From CAYYKK01 sp964467935 (GTDB taxonomy: Bacteria; Myxococcota_A; Polyangia; Polyangiales; Polyangiaceae), in NCBI GenBank assembly GCA_964467935.1, contig CAYYKK010000149.1, forward strand, positions 1 to 17,020: 17,020 nucleotides of DNA, in the 5' to 3' direction. Position numbers and translations under genes: made by a program. The notes under the pieces were generated by a model. The model was not told the origin of the DNA and made no database searches. It saw only the letters and a list, made by a program, of their open reading frames with translations. Positions within the stretch are counted from its first letter, which is position 1. Each line of letters begins with the position of its first letter. Below, piece after piece: positions 1 to 7,900 of this stretch.

Positions 1-62
1 GCTCCGCCCCGCCACCGATGGGCTCCGCCCCGCCACCGATGGGCTCCGCCCCGCCGCCGCCG
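1..62 (+). repeat. 21-bp in-frame tandem repeat encoding MGSAPPP
   Basis: The unit ATGGGCTCCGCCCCGCCACC plus G starts at 18 and again at 39. A partial copy fills bases 1-17, so the array continues off the left edge. The copy at 39 degenerates into a GCC/CCG run. Copies are identical at the DNA level, which suggests recent slippage or expansion rather than selection on the peptide alone. Confidence 0.85.
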
Positions 63-1178
63 CCGCGGAGCACGCCGCGCCCCTCGGCGGTGCCGAGCCC
101 GCCGCAGACCCCGCGCCCGTCGTCGCTGCCGCCCGTGTCCGCGCGCGTGACGGTGCCGAGCGCGCCTCCCACGCCGGCGATGAAGTCGGCCGGAGCCGGA
201 CAGACGCCTTCGCCTCCGGTCGTGGAGTCGGCCCGCGCTGCGCTCCGGCGCGGCGGGCCCGCAGCCGTTCAAGGGACGCGCGCACAGCGGCGCGAGACCG
301 TGCGCGGCGACAGCAGGTCGCGCGCTGCGATGGCCGAGGCCGCGCTCGGCCCCCACGATCGTCCGACGGCGCTGCCGGAGCCGACGCCGCGCATGGGCAC
401 GAAGCGCGCGAGCGCCGAGGCTCGCGGAGCCGAGTCTCCCGTCGTCGCCAGCGCGCCCTCGGGCCCGACGCGTGAGCTCACGTCGCAGAACGCGACCTTC
501 GCTGGGATCGGCGATCTGGCCGTCGAGGGCCGGATGGGCGATGACGCCACGACCTCACCGCATCTCGAGCGCGAGCTCGCCGTGCCCGCGCAGGGGGTCG
601 TCATCGGCGAGGCGTCGAGCGCCTCGTCGCCGATCGGCAAGCACGAGGAAGAGGTCACGATTCAGCACCCGTTCTTCAGCCCCGAGCAGGCGGAGTACGA
701 GGCCGCGAAGATGGCGGGGTTCGACGATCTCGACGAGAAGACGAGCGTCCTGTCGGGCACCGAGCCGGGCGTCGAGCTCGCGGATGGCGCCGCGAGCGAG
801 CGCACGCCCATGTCGCCTCGCGTCCGCTCGAGCTTGGAGAACACGGGCGGACACAGGCTGCTCCGCACCCGCGCGCAGCGCGAGACGGATCGACCGAAGC
901 CGATGCCTCCGGGGGAGGAAGCGGACGCGCGAGAGACGACCGCGCCGCTCGCTCGGTCGGGCCGAGAGCGCGAGGCGGGGCAGAACGGCGTCGCGGTCGA
1001 GGGCGTGACGTCGTACCGGGTCGCGATCGAGGCACGGCCCGAGGGCGGCGTGCGGCTCTTCGCCCTCCGTCCCGGCGAGATGCCCGAGGCCGATCAGGCG
1101 ACCGCGTTCATCGTGCCCACGGACGCTGCATCGAGCGAGGTCATCGCCGCGCTCCTCTCGCGTCCCAACAAGGCATGA
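1..1178 (+). CDS. Disordered Pro/Ala/Arg-rich protein, 5'-truncated by the window edge
   Basis: I do not recognise this gene and assign no function. The reading frame is already open at base 3, inside a heptapeptide repeat (MGSAPPP), so the true start lies upstream; the first ATG in the window, at 18, is inside the repeat. At least 391 residues are visible. The first 150 or so are Pro, Ala, Ser and Arg rich with no obvious fold. A middle section, about residues 210-260 counted from the ATG at 18, is acidic and contains an HPFFSPEQAEYE stretch. The last 55 residues or so (SYRVAIEARPEGGVRLFALRP onward) look like a small folded beta-containing tail. There is no membrane segment in the visible part. 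Codon use matches the neighbours. Such low-complexity regions in Myxococcota often sit between a folded N-terminal domain and a tail, but that domain is outside the window. Confidence 0.75.
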   Translation, partial: SAPPPMGSAPPPMGSAPPPPPRSTPRPSAVPSPPQTPRPSSLPPVSARVTVPSAPPTPAMKSAGAGQTPSPPVVESARAALRRGGPAAVQGTRAQRRETVRGDSRSRAAMAEAALGPHDRPTALPEPTPRMGTKRASAEARGAESPVVASAPSGPTRELTSQNATFAGIGDLAVEGRMGDDATTSPHLERELAVPAQGVVIGEASSASSPIGKHEEEVTIQHPFFSPEQAEYEAAKMAGFDDLDEKTSVLSGTEPGVELADGAASERTPMSPRVRSSLENTGGHRLLRTRAQRETDRPKPMPPGEEADARETTAPLARSGREREAGQNGVAVEGVTSYRVAIEARPEGGVRLFALRPGEMPEADQATAFIVPTDAASSEVIAALLSRPNKA

Positions 1179-1218
1179 GCGAGCGCGGAGCTCTCGAGTT
1201 CACGAGCGAGGAGGGGTC

Positions 1219-1809
1219 ATGAGCGACGAAGATCGTCATCCGCCGGAGCGAGTTCGCTTCACCAAGCTTCAAGAGGCGCAGCTGCCCGATCTCGTGCGCC
1301 TCGAACAGGCGACGGCGGCGATGTACCACGAGATCGGCTTCGACGCGGCGGAGGTCCCGCCGCGCTCGGTCTCGGACATCCACGGGCTCGTGCACCGGCA
1401 CTCCGTCATCGTCGCCGAGGCGGATCACATCGTCGCTGGCTACGCGGCGTTTCGCGACGAGGCGCCCGGCGTCGCGTACATCGAGGAGCTCGGCGTCGCG
1501 CCCGACTACCAACGGTTCGGGATCGGGCGGGCGCTCGTGGGCAGGATCCGCGACGAAGCGCGCGAGCTCGGCTTGAGCGACGTGGTGCTGCGCATGTGGG
1601 ACCGAGCGACCTGGGCGAAGGCCTTCTACGCGAAGCTCGGGTTCAGGGTGATCGACGAGAGCGCGCCCGAGCGCGTCCGCGCATGGTTCGAGGATCGCAA
1701 CGCCGGGCGTCCGATGCTCCGACCTGGCGAGGTGGCGCTCTTCGCGCCCGTCGGCGAGGCGCCCTCGGACGAAGAAGACGACGGCAGCGCGCCGCCCGAA
1801 GGGACCTGA
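1219..1809 (+). CDS. GNAT-family N-acetyltransferase
   Basis: This 196-residue protein is a GCN5-related N-acetyltransferase, which transfers an acetyl group from acetyl-CoA to an amine; the substrate cannot be read from the sequence. The family signature is clear. Strand beta4 (VAYIEELGVAPDYQ, residues 85-98) leads into the pyrophosphate-binding loop QRFGIGRA (98-105) and the following helix. The later motif is WAKAFYAKLGFRVID (132-146), the usual end of the fold. The last 20 residues or so are acidic and probably disordered. The ATG at 1219 is well supported by a strong ribosome-binding site (GAGGAGGGG, 1208-1216). The gene lies 40 bp after the preceding one on the same strand, so the two may be cotranscribed. 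It converges with the beta-propeller gene on the other strand. Confidence 0.9.
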   Translation: MSDEDRHPPERVRFTKLQEAQLPDLVRLEQATAAMYHEIGFDAAEVPPRSVSDIHGLVHRHSVIVAEADHIVAGYAAFRDEAPGVAYIEELGVAPDYQRFGIGRALVGRIRDEARELGLSDVVLRMWDRATWAKAFYAKLGFRVIDESAPERVRAWFEDRNAGRPMLRPGEVALFAPVGEAPSDEEDDGSAPPEGT

Positions 1810-1865
1810 TCGCGGCAATGACCGCCAACGCGAGCGGCCAGGCCCCCCGGAATACCGGTTCCGAA

Positions 1866-1893
1866 AGTTGACATAATCTTTCTTATGCGAAAA
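1866..1893. other. dif: Candidate XerC/XerD recombination site (dif-like)
   Basis: This AT-rich 28-bp sequence in a very GC-rich setting has the architecture of a dif site. It consists of an 11-bp arm AGTTGACATAA (1866-1876), a 6-bp centre TCTTTC (1877-1882) and an 11-bp arm TTATGCGAAAA (1883-1893). Read on the minus strand, the XerC-type arm ends in CGCATAA and the XerD-type arm starts TTATGT. Against the E. coli dif sequence as I remember it, the arms agree at 8 of 11 and 9 of 11 positions, with the inner halves nearly perfect. It lies between convergent genes, as expected near a replication terminus. It could instead be a Xer-exploiting element end or a tyrosine-recombinase repeat. Function is not shown by the sequence alone. 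Confidence 0.5.
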
Positions 1894-1979
1894 TCAGGCA
1901 GCCTTCGAGGAGGGGCGGGTCCACGGATCCGACCCTCCTGGGGCTGACGAAATCAGGCCTCTTTCGTGGGAAATCAGGC
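1891..1979 (+). repeat. Three direct copies of AAATCAGGC
   Basis: AAATCAGGC occurs at 1891-1899, 1950-1958 and 1971-1979. The last two copies extend to GAAATCAGGCCT, are exactly 21 bp apart and are each followed by a CTTTCG- or CTTCG-like segment. The first copy abuts the right arm of the dif-like site. The 21-bp spacing would place two binding sites on the same face of the helix. They could be accessory protein sites for the recombination site, remnants of a mobile element, or a decayed tandem repeat. Confidence 0.55.
1908..1939. terminator. Long hairpin between convergent genes
   Basis: AGGAGGGGCGGGTCC (1908-1922) can pair with GGATCCGACCCTCCT (1925-1939). The outer seven pairs are perfect, followed by one G-A mismatch and about five more pairs including a G-T. 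It sits between the ends of two convergent genes, where a bidirectional terminator is expected. No T-run follows directly on either strand, so a Rho-independent mechanism is uncertain. Confidence 0.4.
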
Positions 1980-2014
1980 CTTCTTCGCGACGTGCGTTCT
2001 CCGCGCGGGCCAGG

Positions 2015-3309
2015 TCAATGCTGGCGTAGCGGCGGCGAGACCAGGATGCCCAGCATCTGCCCGCCGTTCGTCATCGTGAAGGCCTTCGAGCCGTAGGCCG
2101 CCGGCGCCATCGCGATCTCGTTGCCGGGCTGGATGCCGTCGATGACTCCGCCGTCGAGCGGATCGAACAAGAACATCCCGTAGCGCGTGGTGCCCACGAG
2201 GAGCGCGCCTTGGAGCGGCGCCGGCGCCGTCATGCCGCCCTCGGGCAACTTCCTCCGCCACAGCTCGCGCCCCGTGTCGACGTCGAGGCCCCAGAGCCCC
2301 GTGGGTCCGCTCGACGCGATGAGCATGCGTCGCGCCTTGAGNNNNNNNNNNCTGGGATCTTCTTGTCGGCCGGCGGCTCGGGCTGCGACCAGAGCAGCAG
2401 ATCGCCCACGCCGCGGACGTCCGGGTTGCGCCACACCTCGTGACCGTTCTCCGCGTCGAGCGCGAAGACGCCGCCCTCGTAGCTCGCGACGATCGCGACG
2501 GACTCGCCCTTCGCCGTCGTGAGCACCGGCGTCGTGTCGACGTCGAGGTATTGCGGCGGCGTGCCGTCGCCGTTCTGCGAAGCGATCGCGAGATCGACCA
2601 CGGGCCATTGCTCGGAGCCGTCCACGGTCGAGTAGGCCATCGCGACGCCGTCGCTGAACGCGGTGTAGACCTTGCCGTTGCCGACCACGGGGCCCGCGTA
2701 GCCGCCGATCTCGATGCCGAACGCCGGCGTGCGGTGCTGGTGCCACTTCAGCTTGCCCGACGCGCGGTCGATGGCGACGAGCGTGTCGTTGGCGTTCGTG
2801 ATGTAGACGACGTCGCCGTCGAGCGCGGGCTTGCGCGCGACCTCGCCGTTCGACGCGAAACGCCAAAGGAGCGCGCCCGTGTCGGCGTCGACCTTGTAGA
2901 GCGCGCCGTCGGCCGCGCCGAAGTAGACCGCGTTCTCGGCGGCGTCGTAGAGAGGCTCGCACTGCACGGCGGCCATCGTCTCGAAGCGCCAGAGCACGTC
3001 GAGGTTCTGCGCGTTGAGCGCGTAGAGGCCGTGGTCGGTCGATCCGACGAAGACGCGGCGGTGGCCGATGTCGAGCGCCGGGCGCCCGCGCTCGTACGCC
3101 TCGCCGGAGACGCGCCCGGGATCGGTCAGCGTGCGACGCAAGAACACCGAGAGCGCGCCGCCCGGGTGGTGAACCCAGAGCGGCATCTGCGGGTTCGCTT
3201 CGCCTTGGAGCGTGTCGCACCCTGCGCCGGCGAGCGACGAGGCCGCGAGCGACGCGGCGATCAGCGCCTTCGACGCGAGCCGCACGAAGGAGCGCGCGGA
3301 GCCGCTCAC
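2015..3309 (-). CDS. BamB-like PQQ-repeat beta-propeller lipoprotein (interrupted by assembly gap)
   Basis: This is an exported beta-propeller protein with PQQ-type repeats, resembling BamB, the lipoprotein of the outer-membrane beta-barrel assembly complex. At least 427 residues are visible. The N-terminus is a signal peptide ending LAGAGC, with Cys31 the likely lipidated residue; Gly at position -3 makes the lipobox non-canonical. Blade motifs recur, for example NAQNLDVLWRFE, DADTGALLWRF, DRASGKLKWH, DAENGHEVWRN and, after the gap, DVDTGRELWRRKLP. The start is GTG at 3309, overlapping the upstream TPR gene's stop codon by 4 bp (GTGA). The frame appears to break only at the ten Ns (2342-2351), so this is not a real frameshift. 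The order TPR membrane protein then propeller lipoprotein matches yfgM-bamB in E. coli. Another PQQ-propeller role is possible, since lone propellers are common in this lineage. Confidence 0.85.
2342..2351. other. Assembly gap (10 N)
   Basis: Ten undetermined bases inside the beta-propeller gene. The upstream frame leaves one base over before the gap and the downstream frame resumes exactly at 2341. If there are no other errors, the true missing length is therefore 2 modulo 3 (2, 5, 8, 11 and so on), not 10. The run is a placeholder rather than a measured length. Confidence 0.95.
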
Positions 3310-4901
3310 TCGTGGTCCTCGCCGGGCATCGGCAGACCGGGAGGCAGCTTCGGCGCCTCGCCCGGGTGCTCCTTCTGCTGCTTCTCGATCTGGCGCTTGA
3401 AGGCCTCGATGGCGCGCTTCTGCGCCTCGGCCTGCTCCTCGGGCGTCATCGAGTTGCCGCGCATGCCGCTCATCGCGTTGGGACGGCGCGCCAGCGTGGG
3501 ATCGAGCGACGAGAGGATCTCGTTCACGGCCTCGTTGAGGAAGTCCTCTTGAGGGCCCTCGAGCGTGGGGACCTCGATCTTCTTGCGCAGCTCGACGAGG
3601 ATCTCCTTCGCCTTGTCGGGGTTGCCCTTCTTCAGCTGGATGCGGCCCTCGTGGTACTTGCCGAGATCCTCGAAGCCCTTGATGCCCTCGAGCTCCTTGA
3701 AGCTCGCGAGCGCGCCGTCGAGATCCCCCTTGCCCTCGCGCGCGAAGCCGATGCCCTCCGTGGCGCGCGCCTTCACGTCGAGGTCGGCGCTGGCGAGCTG
3801 CGACGTGACGACCTGCCCGAACGACTCGAGCGCCTGATCGAACTGGCTGCGCTCGAGCTGGACGCCGCCTTGGCCGAGCTTCGCGAGGATCGCCGGACCC
3901 GTGCCGGGGTGGCCGTCGATGACCTTCTTGTACGCTGCGAGCGCGGCGTCGGTGCGCGCGTCGTTCGAGGTGTAGAACGGCGTCGGATCGTCCTTCTTCT
4001 CCTCGTCGGTGCGCTTGTCTTCCTTCTGGGTCGGTGCGCGATCCGCTTCGACGCCTTTCATCAGATCGTCGCTCGCGTTCGCGATCGAGGACTCCTTCTG
4101 ACCGGTCCAGACCACGTAGCCGATGCCGGCGGCGGCGCTGATGCCGAGCACCGCCAAGATGATACCGAGATTCTTTCGTACCGCCTTTGCAGTCGCGGAG
4201 CCTGCGCGCGCGAGCGAGTCCTGCACGAGCTCGGACGCGCCGAGCTGCACGCCGCGCGTCGCCGACGCCTCCTGGCGGCGCTTCAAGAGCTCCTTCGCGC
4301 GGGCGTTCTTGTCCTTCGGCAGCCGGGGTTTGTCGTCGGTCTCCGTCGCGGAGACGGCGTCGTCGTCCTTGGCCCCGCCCTTCTTGGCCTTCTCGCGTGC
4401 GGCGCGGCGCTTCTGCGCTTCATCGCGACGGCGGGCGGCGCGGTTCTGGACGGCGGCGGGCTCGGCGCCTTCCTCTTCTTGGGCGTCTTCTTCGTCGTCG
4501 TCGATGCCGAGAGCCTTCGCGACGCCGCGGGTCGACTCGTCCCGCTCGCCCGTGGCGGGCGCGTCCTCGTCGTCCGCGTCCTCGTCGTCCGAGTCCTCGT
4601 CGTCCGAGTCTTCCTCGTCGTCCGAGTCCTCGTCGTCCGAGTCTTCCTCGTCGTCCGAGTCTTCCTCGTCCTCGTCCTCATCCTCCGCAGCCGCCTTGGA
4701 CGCGGTCGCTTTGGCTGGAGCCGCCTTGGACGCGCCCGCTTTGGACGCGTCCGCTTTGGACGCGTCCGCTTGAGACGCCGCCTTGGCGCCGACCTTCTCC
4801 GTCGACGAGGGTTCCTTCGCGTCGCCCTTCGACGCGTCGCTTTGCGGGAGGTCTTCGTCCTCGTCGGGATCGGAGCCACGGGGTTCGGTCTTGTCGGCCA
4901 C
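3306..4901 (-). CDS. YfgM-like membrane-anchored TPR protein with long acidic cytoplasmic tail
   Basis: This 531-residue protein probably acts at the inner membrane with its C-terminal domain in the periplasm. Residues 1-72 are Ala/Lys/Ser rich with ASKA repeats. Residues 73-113 are almost entirely Asp, Glu and Ser. Residues 155-215 are basic. One transmembrane helix follows (about 244-265, NLGIILAVLGISAAAGIGYV). The region after it (about 310-440) has tetratricopeptide-type helix pairs, such as ALAAYKKVIDGHPG and FDQALESFGQVV. The C-terminus (about 480-531) is a charged helix and a Pro-rich end. One membrane helix followed by periplasmic TPRs is the design of E. coli YfgM, which associates with the Sec translocon and periplasmic chaperones, but YfgM is only about 206 residues and lacks the tail. 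The start is GTG at 4901 with a weak ribosome-binding site. It overlaps the propeller gene by 4 bp, so the two are translationally coupled. Confidence 0.8.
   Translation of the reverse strand: MADKTEPRGSDPDEDEDLPQSDASKGDAKEPSSTEKVGAKAASQADASKADASKAGASKAAPAKATASKAAAEDEDEDEEDSDDEEDSDDEDSDDEEDSDDEDSDDEDADDEDAPATGERDESTRGVAKALGIDDDEEDAQEEEGAEPAAVQNRAARRRDEAQKRRAAREKAKKGGAKDDDAVSATETDDKPRLPKDKNARAKELLKRRQEASATRGVQLGASELVQDSLARAGSATAKAVRKNLGIILAVLGISAAAGIGYVVWTGQKESSIANASDDLMKGVEADRAPTQKEDKRTDEEKKDDPTPFYTSNDARTDAALAAYKKVIDGHPGTGPAILAKLGQGGVQLERSQFDQALESFGQVVTSQLASADLDVKARATEGIGFAREGKGDLDGALASFKELEGIKGFEDLGKYHEGRIQLKKGNPDKAKEILVELRKKIEVPTLEGPQEDFLNEAVNEILSSLDPTLARRPNAMSGMRGNSMTPEEQAEAQKRAIEAFKRQIEKQQKEHPGEAPKLPPGLPMPGEDHE
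4563..4793 (-). repeat. Two coding low-complexity arrays (acidic DSDDE and ASKAD repeats)
   Basis: The DNA at 4563-4685 is a tandem array of units related to TCGTCGTCCGAGTCCTCG, encoding repeated DSDDE/EDSDDE blocks. The DNA at 4686-4793 carries repeats related to GACGCGTCCGCTTTG, encoding ASKAD-type blocks. Both lie in the cytoplasmic tail of the TPR protein. Repeat identity at the nucleotide level makes them prone to copy-number change and to assembly error. Confidence 0.85.
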
Positions 4902-4947
4902 GGCGCGACTCTAGTTGGGGGCTTTCGAAGTCGCAACCGCTCAATCG

Positions 4948-4975
4948 GCCCTCGAAATGCCGCCCGGACGAGGGC
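4948..4975 (-). terminator. Hairpin directly after the sulfatase-fold gene
   Basis: A perfect 7-bp inverted repeat, GCCCTCG (4948-4954) and CGAGGGC (4969-4975), with a 14-nt loop abuts the stop codon at 4976-4978. No T-run follows, so it may be a weak or Rho-dependent terminator, or an attenuating structure in the 74-bp gap before the TPR gene. Confidence 0.3.
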
Positions 4976-7900
4976 TCAGGGCGGTGGCGTGGCGGGGCCT
5001 TCCGCCGGCTTCCACGGCTCCTTCGGGGGGGGCGGCAGCTCGTCGCGCAGCGGCACGAGCGCGCACGCCGCGATCGACACCGGCTGGGTCGCGTAGAACA
5101 CGAGCGTCACCTGCTTGCCCGGATGCACGTCGAGCGACGGTGGCAGCTTCGCGTGGACCTCGACCAAGCTCTCGGTCGAGCCGATCGGCAAGGAGAGCGA
5201 TCGGGCCGGATCCAGCGGCGGGGCCTCGGACGGGATGGGCGCCTTCTTCTCGGAGCCCGTGGGCAGGCCGAGGCGTCGGCCGACCCGGATCTCGCCGTTG
5301 CCTGCGCTCTTCGCGCGACAGAGGATGCGGACACCCCGATCCTCCTCGGCCTTCGGGACGAAGAAGTCCACCGCGACGCCGCTCGTCGCGAACTTCTGCA
5401 GACGGTGCAGCTCCGCTTCCCGCGTCGGCCCGCCCACGTGTTGGAGGAGGTCGGCGCGGATCGCCATCCCGAGCCCGCCCGGCAGCGGATCCGGCATGCC
5501 GAGCAGCGACGTGAGCGGCGCGAGCAGCTCGGGGCCCGCGCCGAGCGACAGGAGCGCCTCCGCGATGGCGACGCGCGAGGTCTGGTAACGCTCGACGGCC
5601 AACTGCTCGGCGAGCGGCACGCGCGCCGCGTCGTCGCCCAACGCGGCGAGGGTGTCGGCGATGAACGGCCGGAGTCGCACGTCCGGGAGCGCGTCGATGA
5701 GCGGAATGAGCGCGACCTTGGGCTTGAGACGCTTCAGCGCCGCGAGGATCTCCTTGGCGCGCTCGAAGTCGAGCGGCTCCGGCTTCTGCTCGAGCCGGTC
5801 GTGCGGGAAGGCGGCGCGCCACCAGGCGACGAGCTCGTTCGTGCCCCGTTCGTCGCCGTTCTCCGCCAGCGCGAGCGCCGCGAGGCGACGGAAGCGCTTG
5901 TCCGAGCCGGTGAGCAGCTCGTTGACGAAGGGCACTCCCTCGCCGAGGCGGGTGAGCGCGAGGGACGACCAGGCCTTCACCTGCGCGTCCTCGTCGCGCC
6001 CGAGCGCGAGCTTCAGCCCCGCGGTCGCCTCCGGGCGCTTCAGATCGAAGAGCACCTCCGCCGCCTTTCGACGGATCGCGACGTCCGCGTCGTCGAGCAG
6101 CGGGACGATGTCGGCGGCGGCGTCCCCGTCGCCCGCGATGCCGCGTCGAAGCACCTCTGGCCACCCCTGCCCCTCTTCTCGGAGGCCTCGGAGCTCGTAC
6201 TTGCCGTGCGAGGCCTCGAGCGTCTCCAGGGCCGCGCGCATGCGCGCGACCACCTCGGGGTGGTTGCCGGAGAGGTCGCGCGTCTCGCCCGGGTCCTTGT
6301 GGGCGTTGTAGAGCGTGCACGCCCCCGCGCGTCGAAAGCAGACGAGCCGGAAGGCGCTCTCGGCGAGCATCGTCATCGTGTCGGTCTCCGCGAACGCGTG
6401 GCCGGGATCGTCCTCGGGGAGCTTGCCGACGAGCGCCGGGCCGAGGTCCCGTCCGCGCACGCGCGCCGGCCGCGGGATCGAGAGGCCTCGGAGCACGGTC
6501 GGGAGGAGATCGATGAGCTCGACCGGCGCCTCGACTCGGCGGGGCTCGAGCAGCCCCTTCGCGACCACGACGAGCGGCACCCTCACCTGCTCCTCGTAGA
6601 CCGTGGTGCCGTGGTAGTGACCGCCGTGATCGCCGAACTCCTCGCCGTGGTCGGCGGTGACGATGACGAGCGTCTTCGGTCGCGCGCGCAGCACCTCGTC
6701 GACGATGGCCCCTACCCCGCCGTCGGCCTCCGCGATCTCGGAGTCGTAGCGGTCCACGTCGCGATCGCCGAACGGATGATCGGGGTGGGCCTCGTAGGGC
6801 TCGTGCGGCTCGAAGAGGTGCACCCACAGGAAGCGGCGGTCGTCGCCCTTCATGGTGTTGAGATACTCTCGTATCTGAGATGCGCGAAGATCGGGCGCCG
6901 CGAACTCCTCCTTGCGGTACTCGAAGCCGAAGCCGGTCTCACGGAAATGTTCGAACCGCTCGCCGTCGATGAAGAAGACCGCGGGCGGGTAGAAGGCCGC
7001 GGTCTTGTAGCCGTAGCGCCGGAGGTGGTCGGCGAACGTCTCGGAGTCGTCGCCGAGGCCCTGGAGGATGAGCGGGCGCATGTACTTGCCGGTCATGAGC
7101 GACGTCAGCGCGTACGAGGTGTGCGGCGTCGTCGTGTACGCGGCGTCGAAGACGACGCCCTCTCGCGCGAGCCGATCGATGTTCGGCGTCGTCGGCCGCC
7201 CGTAGCCGTAGGCGCCGAGGTGGTCGGCGCGCATCGCGTCGACCGTCACGAGCAGCACGTCCCAGCCCGTGAGATCGATCGACTGCGCGGCCTCGTCGGC
7301 GGTCTTGGGGAGATCGGGATCGAGCGGCGGTGGCGGCGCGGCGCGCACCGCCACCTCGACCGCGCGCCCGAGGAGCGGCGCGTGCTCGGAGAAGATGAGC
7401 CGGATGTTGTCGGCGAGGGCGAGACGCCGCGCGCTGAGCGGCGAGAGGCCCGCGGTGACGGCGAAGAGCGCCACGGCGACGAGCGGCCGCCGCCAACGCC
7501 CGGGACGACCCGGCGCCGCGACGTCGTACGCGAGGGTCGCGGAGGCGGCTGCGAAGAGCGCCGTCACGCCGAGCCCGAGGTGGAACGCGGGATAGAGGCG
7601 GGGCAGGACGTCGAGGTTCGACAGCTCGCTCGCGATCGCCGCGAGCGATGCCGCGAGCGCGACGACGAGCGCCCGCCTCTTCGGGGCCGCGGCGTCGAGC
7701 CAGCGCGCGACGCGAGGGGCCGCGAACGCCGCGAAGCCCGCGGCGAAGAGCGCGACCCCGGCGACGAAGACCGGTCTGCGGGCGCCCGCGAGGTGACGTC
7801 CCGTCGAGACGCCGTACGCGACCGCCCCCGCGGCGGCGGCGGCGAAGAGCGACGCGACGAGGCGCGCGATCGGGCGTTTGGCCGCGCGCACGGCCTCGAG

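Noticed and set aside
1868..1896. Perfect TTGACA resembling a -35 promoter element
   Set aside because: No -10-like hexamer follows at 16-18 bp, both flanking genes end here, and the hexamer is part of the dif-like dyad.
3312..5096. Rightward 594-codon open frame with Leu/Val/Arg repeats
   Set aside because: Antisense of the acidic repeat and TPR gene; the repeats simply mirror the coding array.
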